64,000 bases of DNA from positions 1,054,001-1,118,000 of the forward strand of contig JAEQBH010000287.1 of the NCBI GenBank assembly GCA_016808115.1. The letters are read 5' to 3'. Origin of the DNA: Tetrastigma voinierianum. Its lineage: Eukaryota; Streptophyta; Magnoliopsida; Vitales; Vitaceae. Under the pieces are notes generated by a model. The model was not told where the DNA came from. It saw only the letters and a list, made by a program, of their open reading frames with translations, and did no database searches. The translations under genes and the position numbers were made by a program. Of this stretch, positions 38,851 through 51,662 are shown piece after piece (position 1 is the stretch's first letter; each line of letters begins with the position of its first letter).

Positions 38851-40017
38851 TAGGATTGTATAGGATTCATGTATTAGCCATTAGTAGGCAAAGGATACTT
38901 TTGTTATATGTTTAGCTATTTTAAGCATGTATTAGCCACTTTGGTTAGATCAAAAGCTTTATAGCATTATTTACATTTTTCTACACTTTTGCAAATCAAT
39001 TTTTGTGCCTATCTTTTTTGTGTTTCTACTCTTGCCTTTAGTTGAAGAATTGAAGCCCTGTACGCTACCTTAATGTTAGAATAATTCTATGCATGATTTA
39101 GTTTTTAGTGGATTAAAGTTCCAACATATTCAACCTTTTGCTTCCGCCTGGCCTAGTCGCACATTACTGTACCGCTTGTATCAATAAAGGAGAAGCTTAT
39201 ATACCTCTTTTCACTTTCAAAGCCTACCAGGTCTCGTTGATCACCTATAATAGGCTTATGTTACCCGTGAATGAAGAACAATGTAGTCTTCCAAATGAAA
39301 AAGAAAAGAAAAGAAAAAGAAAAGGAAAGAAGAAAAAGAAAATAAAAGCCGTGACGCTTGCTCGAAACCCGAACACGGCCCGAGGGGTATATGGCGAGCC
39401 TTTAGCCCTACTCTAAAACCTTAATTGGTCGAGTCACTGACTCTAGTGTCTTCGCTACATGGGTGGATGGTGGAGTTTAGCGAAGTTGTGGGTGCTTAAT
39501 TCTCGAAGTCACCAAGTCCGCGGCCCAGAGAGTTGCGGTCACTGATCCTTTCGCTTGATGCCCTAAACCTTAATCGGTCAACATCCAGGTTGCCATACGC
39601 ACTTTGGTGAAGTCGAGTTTTTAGCAGTGCATCCTGCAACACAATCAAAGAAGAAATAAGAGTGTAGTCGGTCCTATTTAGGTTGGTCACCGCTTAAGGC
39701 CCCGGCAAGAGCTTGTCTCGTGGTGGAATAGCTTTGCAACTTATTAGCTCAAACTGATATCACCTTAAGAACACTGATTTAGGTGGAAATTTAGGTTGAC
39801 TCCTTTGGAACCAATGTTGCCCTAAAACTTGTTCTTATATGGCAATTGCTCTCTCATGATGGTTTTTGTAATGTAGTCTAAGTTGTTCATACCGAAGGCA
39901 AACCCTAATGTGATACACACACTTTTGAACAATATACACTTTTGTAAAAGCACAAAAGATGCATACTGTTGTTTTAACATTGCTAAGGATTAGCAACGTG
40001 TTTCCAAGTTGGGGGTG
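38851..40017 (+). other. Element B 3' untranslated region with polypurine tract
   Basis: It is colinear with 12991-14364 in A, including the purine tract (39296-39345) and CTAAGGATTAGCAACG (39983). The tract AGTTGGGGG at 40007-40015 precedes the LTR. No gene is seen. Confidence 0.7.
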
Positions 40018-41499
40018 TGATTAGTACCCAAAAAGCGCATTTGAATCCCACTTTAAAATAGGTTTGGTGCTTTTACACTCAATCATGAATTGAGCCAATT
40101 GTCATGTGCAGGTCCATTTAGTACTAGTAATTTCGTTTCAAGGTTGTTTTTGATAGTTTTGCAAAGTTAGAACCTCAACGATCGCTCCAATCATGGCTTC
40201 GTATCGTGCCGAATGTTGTGAATTTTCGTGATTTCATCAGTCAAATGAAGAAACAAGTGGAATCGATGAAACGGAGGTCGAAATGGATCTCGTGGCAAGC
40301 ACGTGAAGGCAAGGCGTAGTTGCAGGATTTCGCTATGCATTATGGTTTCAGAACGATAAGAAATTTCTCGCGAGTGTGACATGCCGCTTGCTAGCCAATG
40401 CCATTATATAAAAATTCGCTATCATACAAGTTGTCGCGCATAAATAAAATTTGAATTCGCGCCTGTATTCGCTTATGATAGCAAAATTTCGCTATCATAG
40501 CGAAATTCACTGCATAGCGAAAATCCTCCCCCTGTGTTTTGGTTCCAAACGACCTCATTTTGTATAATTCCCATTTTGTCCCTATTGTAATCATGTATTT
40601 TAGGTATTTTTGGTATTTCACACATTTTTGGTTGGCTATATAATCCACCTTATAGCTTTTGTAACCCTAACAACTTTTTCATTCAAGCTTTCAGCCAACA
40701 ACTTTTATTTTAGGTCATAGTTTGCTCTCTTATCTCTCTTCTTTCTCTCATTTTCTTGACTGCCAAACACAACCCTTGAGGATGAAAACTCTAGCATGCT
40801 TCTGCTTCCTCAAAGCCTTGGAAGAGGAGGGCTGCTAGCTTATTGGTGGTTTGGCAATGTCCTCATGTTTTGAACAATGTGTAACGTGATTTATGGTTCC
40901 AAACTTTCATAAACTAGGGTTTAATGCTATTTAAATGTCTTTCCTTTGGTCAATACTTGTCATGCTTGTGGTTCAATGTATCTAATGTTAAGACCACATT
41001 CTTTAGATGCTACTGATGTTTAACAAATGAGGTTAAAACAAGGGTTTTCAACCGGCTGAACATTAAATGCTCGCATTTGTTTTTAACTCAAATAGGGAGT
41101 GTTTTAAGGGTTATTTTTAAGGTCAACAAAGATCCTGGCTTTGTTATGACTATATGTCATTTGCCCTAATGCGAGTGAAATGACCCGAGGACACCTTAAT
41201 AACTCTATTTTACTAAGCTAGTGACCCAAGTCTTCAAGGTCACTACTTCACACTTCACTTTAAGCTATTTCAAGTAGCCCAAGGACACAAGTCCAACACT
41301 TTAACTCCAAATTTTTAATGCAACCGAAATCCAAAAAAAGTCTCGCCATTTGAATCATGATACGACCATTCAGGATGAAAACTCATCCCCGTGTTCGAAT
41401 TTTTAATCACTATAATCGCAAAGAGCTTCTGACTACGGAAGAGGGAGGAATATAGGAACAAATCTTGTTGATTCCCGATCACCCTACCGTACACGAATC
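40018..41499 (+). repeat. Element B 3' LTR
   Basis: It aligns with the 5' LTR. The palindrome cluster is at 40328-40530 and includes ATTTCGCTATCATAGCGAAA. The TATA box is at 40636-40643 (CTATATAA). Confidence 0.9.
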
Positions 41500-41504
41500 G
41501 ATGG

Positions 41505-42180
41505 TCTCAGAGGTTGTTCAGATGCCCACAATGAGTTTAGAGTTTCAAGACCACCCTTCTTGTTGGAATTCAACAACTTTCATCACTGATGGCTCTTGGC
41601 TTCTCTCGTTGGCGAGCTCCACTTGACCACTAGTTTGAGGATGATACGGGGTGGCTACCTTGTGCTTAACACCATATTTGGATAAGAGGTTCTCAAAGGG
41701 TTGTTACAAAAGTGAGAACCTAAATCACTGATAATTGCTTTGGGAACTCCGAATCTAGAGAAAATGTTCTCCTTCAAGAATTTTAACATGGCTTTGTGGT
41801 CAGCTGCCCTGCATGGCACTGCTTCAACCCACTTGGACACGTAGTCCACCCCCACAAGGATGTGTGCATAGCCGGGTGGAAGTAGAATGGTCCTGAAGGA
41901 AGTCGATGCCCTTACATCAAACACCGTAACTATTGCAAATGGGGTTCAAGGGGTATTTCCAGACGATCGGAAATCTTTCAGCCTTTGGCACTTATCATGA
42001 ATCAGCTTGCACATGGTGTAGGCATTCTTAAACAATGAAGGCCAATAAAAGCCCGAATGCAAAGACTTTTGACGTCGCTCGCGTGAAGCGAAACGCCCTC
42101 CACACGCACTATCACGGCAATGGTCGAGAATTCTTCCATGTTCTTCTTCCGCACACATTTCATACTTTATCAGCACAATA
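41505..42180 (-). pseudogene. Element C integrase: zinc-binding and catalytic core
   Basis: The frame at 41946-42176 has HCRDSACGGRFASRE then SGFYWPSLFKNAYTMCKLIH, the HHCC-type amino domain of Athila integrase. The frame at 41655-41924 reads GYAHILVGVDYVSKWVEAVP with the first catalytic Asp, and FGVPKAIISDLGSHFCNNP with the second. It is interrupted by B at 41504 and continues at 32091. Confidence 0.9.
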
Positions 42181-42900
42181 CTTAAACAAATACGTTCCTC
42201 CCAATAGTAACGAATGAACCCGTGGATGAAGAATCTCTTGTCTTAGGCGTCACACTGACTGTAACTCTCCGTTAATAAAATTGGCAAATGTGAGCATACC
42301 ATGGTATATACCTACCGCGTAGGAGACCAGAAATTCATCAATTATGGAGGGTTGTGGGTATTGTGTGCTCGAAGTTAACTGAGACATCGGCAACAACGCT
42401 CTCCACACCCTTCTTTCTCTAACTGATGTTGAACTCTTGAAGAATAGAACCCATCTAATAAGCCAGCCTTGGAATTTGTTCAGGAGTAGATATTTCAAAT
42501 GTCAATGATCCGGTGAAGATTGCTAATGATCAATTCCAATCAACAAGATCTAATCCTATTCTGGAAGTATAATCACACCGCTTAGCAATTCTTTCTCCGT
42601 AGGTAGTGTAGTTTCTCTAAATACCTTCATTTAACGCTTTGTCAGATAATACCCCACATACGGTTGCTTTCCTCTATCATTCGAGAACCGCTGTTAAGAA
42701 GGTCACTAGTACGCATTACTCCTCAAAAGGCAAGTGCGCCGTGGGTTTCCTACATCAGTGATAATAAATATGCCTTAAGCTCCTCGAACTTTGCATTCCG
42801 TGATCCCGCATTCAAACTTCTTTGCATCTTTTCAAGGAGTCAGGTTTAATTTAGCACCGAAGTCTGATGAACCCGAAAAGCCCGCATGTCCCAATACTTC
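42181..42900 (-). pseudogene. Element C RNase H region
   Basis: The frame at 42250-42498 contains RLIRWVLFF-like sequence (read as WLIRWVLFFKSS) and IDEFLVSYAVGIYHGM, corresponding to the end of RNase H and the link to integrase. The catalytic residues upstream could not be read because of frameshifts. Confidence 0.7.
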
Positions 42901-44040
42901 GTGACCGTCTTCACATTAGTAGGAGATGGCAATTTCGAGATCAATTCTACCTTGGCTTTATCCACTTCAATTCCCTTGGAAATGATGCCCCAACACTATG
43001 CCTTGATTTACCAGTAAAATGGCATTTTTCCCGCGCTTTAGTACTAGGTTCTTTTTTGATGACCGGTGGAGGACAAGCCTAAAATGGATAAGGCATTCAT
43101 CGGTTTTCCCGTGAACTATTATGTCATCCATAAACTCCATAATACGCTCCACCATATGACTGAAAATACCGGAAGATACAACGCTGAAAAGTGGCTCCGG
43201 CATTAAGGACCGGCGGCATCCTCCTATTGGCATATGTACTAAAAGCAAGTGAAAGTGGTCTTTTCCCCGATCATCGGCAGCTTACTTCGACCTGAAGTAG
43301 CCAGAATAACGCATCTAAAAAGCAAGAGGAAGGGATGACCTGATACTTCTAGAGTCGGTCCATGAAAGGTAGTGGAAAGATCCTTCATGGCCACCATTCA
43401 AATTTTTCTATAGTCGATGCATACCCTCCGCTCGTAGTGTAAGTCGTGGTGGAATTTCCTTCATTGAGCAACCGTGAGGTAACCCATGATTTCGGGTACT
43501 ACTCAACATCACCCAAGAGCCATCAAATACGGGTATATGATGCCTGTAGCAATTTCAACACTTCCACTGCACCACCTCTTGCATACGCGGGATTCGCCCC
43601 TCCGCGGGCTGTCAAACCGCTTCACCTCTCAAATAGATATGATGGTGATACCGTCACTTATGTCAAACTGAATCTTTCCATCCGATTGTTTTCTTGTTAC
43701 TATGGAGGATTTGAAGCAAACTAACCTCCTTCGTGGATTGCCTATTAGTAAAGAATACCATCGGACAAATACTTTTCCTCCCAAAATACTTCAATTCAAC
43801 AGGTAGGGGCTTAAGATCTAACTCGTTGAGTGACCATGTTCCTCACTCAAAGAAGTAGAGGTAAAACTTCAACCTTCTTCCATTGCCCATGTAGTAAGCT
43901 CACTGGGGCTCTCGTTGGTCTGCCATCACAACCAACTCCCAGTTAATACATCTTGCACAAGCAGCCATTTTCTTGTTCTTTGTTGATGGCCTCAGAATAA
44001 ACCTCTCACTGGCCATCCTCCGTTGGTGCATGCTTTTTAC
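42901..44040 (-). pseudogene. Element C reverse transcriptase
   Basis: The frame at 42967-43248 contains FMDDIIVHGKTDECLIHF, with FMDD as the metal-binding motif of RT, then KNLVLKRGK and NQGIVLGHHF of the palm/thumb. Near 43770-43810 another frame reads ELDLKPLPVELKYF, the usual link between protease and RT in Athila. There are several indels. Confidence 0.85.
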
Positions 44041-44316
44041 TCATGGAAGATATTGAGCTCTAAGGTCATATTTCCAAAGGTTAGCCAGATCACCCCATTC
44101 GACAATTAATGATCGTGACGTAAGTTGGCTAAAATGCAGCCTCCCAGATGATCGGGCACATGGCTCCTTCGCGACCGCTCGGGTATCAAGCACTACAAAA
44201 TCCACCGGATAAGAATTTGTCCACCGAATCAAAACATTCCTAACTCCGTCCCTTGGATGATAACCCATTTCCGCTAGAGACAAAGTGATAGTGGTCGGGC
44301 TTAAGTTCTCCTGCAA
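44041..44316 (-). pseudogene. Element C aspartic protease
   Basis: The frame reads LSLAEMGYHPRDGVRNVLIR, PVDFVVLDTRAVAKEP and SGRLHFSQLTSRSLI, the Athila retropepsin-like domain. The active-site Asp region lies just upstream and is unclear. The homologous segment is the last pol part left in A and B. Confidence 0.8.
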
Positions 44317-44329
44317 ATTTCAAGTCGCC

Positions 44330-46005
44330 ATACATGGAAAAGGCAAGATTCACTCTGCCCCCAACCAGCAATGCCTTTTCCACACAAGTGCCGCCATGTT
44401 AACAGGAGATTGTAGGACACCCCGATCTTTATACTTCACAGAGTCTCGTACTCACGATGGCGCCACTTGCTCGGCCAAAAGGCCTTTTATTAACATTAAG
44501 GCCTCTCTTTTACCGTGCATGTCCTTCAAAAACTTTGCATACGTGGGGACTTGCTTGATCATACTCAGAAGATGGATGGTAATCCTTCACCTGCCGTAGT
44601 ACTTCTAAAATTTCGGGCTTGGTTAACTCGACTTTTCCTTTTTCGAAGTGCCCTGTATGAGGGGGTACAATCAGAGTGTACTCTTCCCTACGGGGTTATT
44701 CTTCCTCTAGTGGTTCAACCACTGTGGGAGCTTTCTTTGCTGGGTCTGGACCGTTGGTTTCGGGGCCTGCACTCACTTTCAACATTACCACCGCTTTGAC
44801 TTCATCAATTTGCATTAGACTGACGTTGTTTATCTCATGCATTCTCCTCAAGTTTTGGTCGTGGTTCGAAGGAATTTCTTTTCAGACCCCTGAGCGGCCG
44901 GGTTAGACAACCTGAAATGGAACTTGCAAGTTGTCATATTTGTTGGAGATCTCGCACGTATATTGTCTATTTTCTTGTTGAGTAAGTTTCTACTATCTCA
45001 CTTTTTAATTAGTTTGAACATTCAACACCTTTTGTTCCTCCACAAAGGCTCTACTTACCTCGCTTTAAATTCGCACTGCTTGCTCAACAGAGAAGAGGGT
45101 GGAGGTTGTCGCATCAGGCCGAGGTGGAGCTTAACCTGGCCAAGCAGTTCCTCGATATATGCAGGGGTTACTCCATGATAGGTTCGGATGATTTCTCCGA
45201 ATTAGGGTTATAGGTGTTGCCATAATGGAGCATTTGTCAAGGGCTTATTTTGACCTAAGACATGGGTATACTCTTGCACTGTCCTCATTGAAGGAACCAT
45301 TGACAATGCCCCCAAGACGGCTACTTGACTGATAATTAAACAGTAGCCGGGTGAGATGCGTGCAATTCAATCACCGCTTGCACTTCATGCCGATTTCTCA
45401 TTTGCCTCCAACCTTCGGGTCAAAGTGGTCAATGGTTTACATCTCCGCTTTCTGAATCGATAAATGCCTCCCCTTTGGTGGGTCGAAGGCCTCATTTTTT
45501 CAGCCTCTCTTAGATTCGGTTCATCCCATGCCTTGGATGTTTCGGCCACATAGTTCAAAAAGTCCATGGCTTCATCTAGGTGTTTACCTCGTGAAGTCCT
45601 CCACACACATGGTTTCAAAGAGCTAAGCCATGGTCGAGACATACCATCATAAAAGTGATTCACAAGCATCCAAGTATCGAAACCATGGTGTGGACATGCA
45701 CTGATGGTCTCCATGAACCTCTCCCAACACTGATAAAACTTCTCATTATAGTAGGCCGAGTAAGTGTAAATTTGCCTCTTCAAACTGTTGGCTATCTTGC
45801 CACCGAAAATCTCTTAAAAATTCAAATTCAGTTCGCCCACTTAATTATTCGCCTCGTTGAATCGAGTCAAATCTTGGCCTTGGTCTTTCTGTGCGTCAAC
45901 AATTTAGAAATAAGCTTTTCACTAAGAGTCCATGTCGTGCACACCTTCTTAAAAGTTGTAAACTCAACCTGATATGCAGACATGGATTTTCATTTCATTC
46001 CATGA
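44330..46005 (-). pseudogene. Element C gag
   Basis: The minus-strand frame at 45385-45783 contains EKFYQCWERFMETISACPHH then GFDTWMLVNHFYDGMS and HLDEAMDFLNYVAETSKAWD, the Athila capsid. The start is near 46005 (NENP). The C-terminal segment VPTYAKFLKDMHGK is at about 44500-44560. There are frameshifts throughout. Confidence 0.85.
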
Positions 46006-46497
46006 AAAGTGTGGGTGTTGTGGGCATCAAATAGTCTTACTACCATCATCAATAGTGGTATGATGCAGAAGGTGCACTCACCTAGAGGTGTATGTGGTCC
46101 CTCATTGACCTATATGTCAGAGGGGATTTATTGGAGCTCCTTGTCACTTTGTCGTTTCGTAGAGGATCCATTTCACCTGTGTACACTAACTTCACAACTT
46201 GTCATTAATTGGTGTACTAACTCTTTGCACCCACCTGATATATTCTATCCTGGTACATAAACACCCGTGAAACAAAAGAGACAAAGCAAAGAACAACAAC
46301 AGGCTTGCCAAAATCAAGCAGTTAGCTAAGAAATAAAAATGACTGTTATTCATAAAAATGTTTCAAAGAAATGACGCTAAGAAAAACTCGAAATTCTAAA
46401 CAATGGAATTCAAAAAGGTTTAAAAGGTCACCAATACTCTGTAAATCCTTGTAATGAGGATTGGTAAGTACTACCATTCATCATCTCAGAAGGCACC
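46006..46497 (-). other. Element C 5' leader
   Basis: About 490 bp lies between primer site and gag, colinear with the leaders of A and B. No gene is seen. Confidence 0.6.
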
Positions 46498-46515
46498 ATC
46501 CCCGCAACGGCGCCA
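46498..46515 (-). other. Element C primer-binding site (tRNA-Asp type)
   Basis: On the minus strand this reads TGGCGCCGTTGCGGGGAT, one base short of the canonical Asp primer site and the best preserved of the Athila primer sites here. Confidence 0.88.
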
Positions 46516-46517
46516 TT

Positions 46518-47242
46518 TGGATTCGTACGCAGAGTGTTATGAATCAACAAAATTTATAACCTAATTATCTTGCAACGTTTTAACGCAACTAATGCAAAGA
46601 TAGCTGCTCTAGGATCTAACACAAAGATGGATTCGCCTACAAATGATTTTGTAATGGTCGTCAAATGGTGAGGCTTTGCTCGATTTTGATTTGTGGCGTA
46701 GCGCGTTGTTTCACTATAACTCAACTCCAAGGCATTTTGAAATAAGATGTAAAGAGTCCTTGAAGTTTGGGGATACTAGTTTGGTATGATAGGGTTGCAA
46801 AGGTGTCCTCTGGTTATTTCCTCGCATTAGGGAAGATGACCTATAGTCATTTCCAAAACCGGATCTTTGTTTAACTTTAAAGACTAACCCTCAGTACCAT
46901 TTCTCTTTGAAACATAGCATTTACTGAGCATTAAATGTTCCTGAAGTTGAAATCTAGCATTTAACCTACCTCCGATGGCTCGTAAATGACAACTAATGGA
47001 TGTCAGTGTATCTACCACTAAGAATACACTGAACCTTAAAAGCTTGCCAAGTATTGATAAAAGAAAGTACATCAAATAGCTTTTAAACCTAGTTTTGAAA
47101 GTTTGAAACATAAATACGCACACTGGGCTTGAAATACGTGAGGAACACCTGCAAACCTTATCAACCTACCTAGCAACCCTCCACTTCAAGGTTTAAAGGC
47201 TTTAGCCAACATCTGAGTTGTCATCCCCAAAGTGTAAGCCAT
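46518..47242 (-). repeat. Element C 5' LTR, U5-side part
   Basis: It begins next to the primer site and matches 305-776 plus 20254-20510. The match stops at about 47242, where element D begins with TGTAAACCC. The U3 side, with promoter, should lie beyond the right end of the window. Confidence 0.85.
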
Positions 47243-50200
47243 TGTAAACCCTACGATCTATAACCTCTTATGTTAGTGTTATGGATTAGAGGTAAAATAA
47301 ATCTCTACATTAGATTAATTCGAATCTCATGGCGTTAGAGAATTATCAATTTTAAGGTTGACGACTAAATTAGCTGTAACGCCGTCCTTAGAGAGTATAC
47401 AAGACATGATGCTATAGGGCGTATAAGAGAGCAACATGTCCCATTGTAATATTTTGAGATGAAATTAGGAAATGATAAATTATGGAAACTGAATTTTGGT
47501 GCTAGGTGCAAGGGTACAATTGTAATTGACTATGGGCACATGTAAGTCAAGGCAACAAGTAGAGATGGGCCATAATAGAAATAAAAACAAGCATAATTTG
47601 GTGAATATTAAAGAATTAAGGACCAACTTGCAAATTGGAGAATTTTGATAGCTATAAATAGCCATGAGACAAACCAAAATAATATTTTTGGTCTCATTTT
47701 GTTAGGCAAAACATAAGAGGGAGAGAATAGAGAAAGAAGAGCAAGAAGAGGAAGAGGAGAAGGTACATGGAGGTACACTCAAAAATTCGTATGTGTTTGC
47801 TTTGGAATCATGGGTAATTGAATTCTTAAGGTTTGGTATGGAGATTAGTTACCTCGTTCAGACAAAAAAGATCAACATAAACCTTGAATTTGTTGGGGCA
47901 GAGAGTTAAACTCAATTGTAAAAATAAAACATGGAATCATCAAATTATATGATGTCAAAAGAATCAGGACTGGTGAATTCATAAGATTTTCACCTAGGTT
48001 TTGTTGTAAGGGAGTTCAAACCACCACTACAAGTGTTATGGAGTGTCTTTGGAATGACTTTTCTCATGTTGATTATTGAGGTATTACGGTTAGTTAAAAA
48101 AAAAAAACAAAGAGAACATAGTTTTTTTAAAAGGAATTGCTGCTAAAATTTTTGTAAAACCCCAGTTTGTTTTAGCTGAAATTGCGTTAGAATCATCCAA
48201 AAGAATTGATTCCAATCTTTCTGTTAAAGAACCATAAGAGAGATAGGACATAAATGCAAGAGAAGGGTTTCAAGAGCAAATCTGTAGCCTCCAAGGCTCC
48301 TCAACATGGACCGGAAGCGTGAACCTGCAGCTCATCGATTTGCTCATTTTTGGGTATGGCCAGTGTTTGGTCATGGAGTTTCACTCATCCAAATTGGAGT
48401 GATTCAGCACCCTGTAAAATATAAACAGAATAAGTTAGCCGGCTGAAGTTCAATCAAAATTCTAAACCCGAGTGCCCAAATATCGCGGAGTTATGTGCAT
48501 TCTCTGCTATGCCAAATTTGAGTAATCTAAATATAAAATACAATAACTTGAGTTTTGGGTGATCCAAATTGGGTGATTCTAATTGAGAAGAAACCTTGTG
48601 AACCATAGCTTCAAATGAGTGAAGAAACAAAAAGGAATACTCTCAGTGACTAGAAGGTGATATAAGGAACCGTAGGAAGAAGAACAAAGTGCAGTGGCCC
48701 GAGCCCCGAGCAACAAGGCTACCACCCGCCCGTTACGGGTCGTCCATTTTGAGTAAAAACATGTAAATTTTTAGTTCCAAGCCTTCAGAAATTAAACTGA
48801 CTGCGGTGTGATCCCTAAGGGCTGCTGAACCAAAACTTTATATAAAAATCGGGATTAGAGAGTCTCGCTGAGTAGAAACAAGTTAGGAGGATATGAGGAA
48901 AAATGGTCTTAATTGAGATTCTTACCTTTAAGTAGTCGAATTGAAATTTTTTTTTTTACACCGGTAATGATGAGGAATATTGCAGGTGACGGGCACGTGA
49001 GCAACGTCCACGAGCCTCTCAGAGAGAAGCTTGACGGGAGGACGCGGCGCTTCAAGGTAAGTGGTTCGCCACTTAAGATCTTCCAGATTCTATGCAATTG
49101 CTGATGTTGGTAATGAATATGGTAGTTAAGTAATCTAAAAAAGAAAAATATTTGAAAAATAGAGTTTGGGTTCCAAAACGAGTTAGATTCAGGCTTTTGA
49201 CACTAAGTAACGTGTAGTTTCAAACCCATGTAGGCCTCAAGATATAAATATTTTAGCGATTATGTGATGACGCAATAAATTCCGCTCCATACGTCAAAGC
49301 CACAATAAAGAAAAATTTGAATTCACACGACGATGCAGAAAATTCGTCCGTGAGTTGCTCGGGCCATGTAAAAGTATAAGCGCTACGTCACATGCGCATA
49401 ATTCCGCACGCAGTTGGTTATTTAGAGGTTTGGCACTACGAGGCGATGCGCAAAGAAATTCGTCAGAGTTGCTCGTAGCTAGAAGCAATGGCACCATGAT
49501 GCAAGAAATTCGTGATTGTAGTTGCTCGATAAGCTTTGGGCCGCCTACGCGGCGATGCAGAACTGCAACGAGTGGTTGAGATGACTTAGTAAGTCACGCT
49601 GGTTAGTTTTAAACGCCCGTGATGGTTAAAATAATTTTTAAAGGATATACATAGGTTTTGAAAGAAATCATAAAACAAATGATAAATTGTCACAGTTAGC
49701 AGATATATATCTTCGCTAATCTAACTTGTTTGTTCATTTCTTAGAGCTATTTATATTCCATTGTTGTCTATATAGGTGGCTGATTTATGATATATGATGT
49801 AAAACTCTTATGTATAAGATGGATATGTAATTGAACACATATTTGATTTTGAAATTGTATATTGTACTATCCATGGTTTCATATATGATGTATCTAGATA
49901 TATTCTACTTAATTTCAGTTTGTATTTATAAATTGGAGAATCGAGTACATGTGGCATGTTGGTGAAATATGATAATGATTTATTACAAGTTTGGGGAATA
50001 AAGAAGTCGGGAGTAGAAATTGAAGTATTAGTAGAAGTGTAAATTTCTTGACAAATTTTGGTTTATCAAATGTAGCCAAGTATGTCATCAAAAATTTTAT
50101 AAAACATTGAAACAAAGTTGCGAAAATTTTATCACTCCTAACTAATTAAAAAGAAAATTTAATTTCTAAGTTTTAAACTAAAGAAACCGGTTATGGGAAA

Positions 50201-50580
50201 GCAGTGTCACTTCTGGGATTTCTCTCGATCCAACGAGCCTGGGCTTCGAGGAGTCCGTTGAAGTGCCTTGCTAGATCCTCCCACAAGAGTTTAGATAAGG
50301 TCCGGGAAGGGTCCCGCTGCTGGAATGGAGTAGGTTCTCATTCACGAAAGAAAGTTTTATGAGAAAAGTTGAACTATTTCGCACAAATTGTGTACTAGTT
50401 ATTTAAGGCATGAAGTTATTCGTGTACACATCATTCTTCATTTCAAGAGTTATGTTTTCACTGGACAGATAGTTATAAGATTTCGAATTCAGCAGCTATG
50501 AATATGTACAACGCAGAGTTAATATTAAATAATCATCGTGCGATTATATTGAGTTAGTGGCTGAACTTGAAATTTTGATT
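47243..50580 (+). repeat. Element D left LTR, 3' boundary unresolved
   Basis: The first 1.1 kb aligns with 62906-64000. It holds a TATA box at 47652-47661 (CTATAAATAG) and then a purine-rich leader (47716-47765). The tail and the primer site could not be located, so the end is a limit: gag begins soon after 50600. No gene is seen in the whole stretch. Confidence 0.65.
49320..49575. repeat. Degenerate direct repeats (GCGATGCA.AAATTCGT...GTTGCTCG)
   Basis: Four units near 49328, 49441, 49498 and 49553 share a GATGC core, AAATTCGT and GTTGCTCG, spaced about 55-110 bp apart. They lie within the D LTR. Confidence 0.65.
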
Positions 50581-50598
50581 TGTTGTCTATAGTGTACT

Positions 50599-51662
50599 AG
50601 GTACACATTTAGCCATGCAAATAATGAGGTCGTCCGAGGATGCCAATGAAATTCCGCAGCGCCCACACCAAATAGAGCAAAGCCGACACGAACCACATCA
50701 AAAGTTGAGTTCCGCACACCCACCATCACTGCCACACACGACAAGAGCCTACCCTAGGACCTATTCCAGGGCAGATGGAACGGATGGCACAGATGCTAGC
50801 AAATGCCTCTTCAAGAACATGAGAGTCCTGGGATAGCACCCGTGAGTAGCGACGAGCACGCTCAGAATTAGCGCTGTCGTATGATGGCAGGAGACCCAGA
50901 GAGCCAAGTATCTTGAGAGGTAACCTGAAGATTCTTTCGTATGATAGGGTGCCAGAGGGAGCAGAGGGTCTCCTATTCGCCTTCCTACTAAAGATCATCG
51001 CACGCCAAGACCGTGGGAAGCACGAGAAAAGCACACCAAGAGGGTGCCATACGGGCGGAGTTCAAGAGAATTTACAGAGAGATTTTTTCCCAAAGCCATA
51101 AAGATGCCAAAGTTAGTTTTATAGATTGGCAGGAGCTCCTCATCCCCGCAGTACGAAAAGAAGTTTTCTGAGTTGATCCGCCTAGTTCCTTTCTTTCTTT
51201 TCAGGTAGGAGAATGAACAAAAGAAGGATTCAACATTTACGGCAGGTCTTAACCCCAGCTAGTGACCATAGTGACATCTCGCATCACATACCAAATATGG
51301 CAAAGGTGGAGGTGAGTCACTGCAGTAGAGCATAGTGCATAGACCGCCTCAAGTCAAAGTCAGCAATTCAATAAGAGGAGCCGGACTCGGTGAGGGGCTA
51401 ATGTGAGAGGCGCAAGATGCCTAAGAGTGGTCGCGCCGCATGGGTCACGTAGCCCAAGTAGCAGCTGTGGTGCACTCCCTGTGCCGCCGTGAGTTCTTGT
51501 TCGGTCATCGCAGGTCCAAGCCAGCAGAAAGTTGGAGGAGCAGATCAAGGTGCGTGATGGCCGATCACATTCCGGTGAGTGCCTTCAGGGCAGGACTGGG
51601 TGTTTCAGATGCGGCCAGGAGGGCCATTTCATGAGGGACTGTCCAAAGTCAGCAAAGTGACG
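50599..51662 (+). pseudogene. Element D gag with zinc knuckle
   Basis: The start is taken near 50615. The first segment (50615-50836) is Pro/His-rich. The end at 51601-51642 encodes CFRCGQEGHFMRDC, a CX2CX4HX4C zinc knuckle that binds element RNA. The capsid core between is in broken frames, with VPEGAEGLLFAFLLKI near 50940. Confidence 0.75.

Larger units (their letters stand above)
32097..41499 (+). mobile_element. Element B: second copy of the non-autonomous Athila derivative
   Basis: The LTRs 32097-33578 and 40018-41499 are both 1482 bp long. The flanking duplication is GATGG at 32092-32096 and 41500-41504; the last A of the LTR is missing on the right. The contents are as in A: leader, gag, protease remnant, AT-rich spacer, GC-rich 3' ORF, untranslated tail and polypurine tract. 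RT, RNase H and integrase are absent. It is inserted in the integrase of C. Confidence 0.9.
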
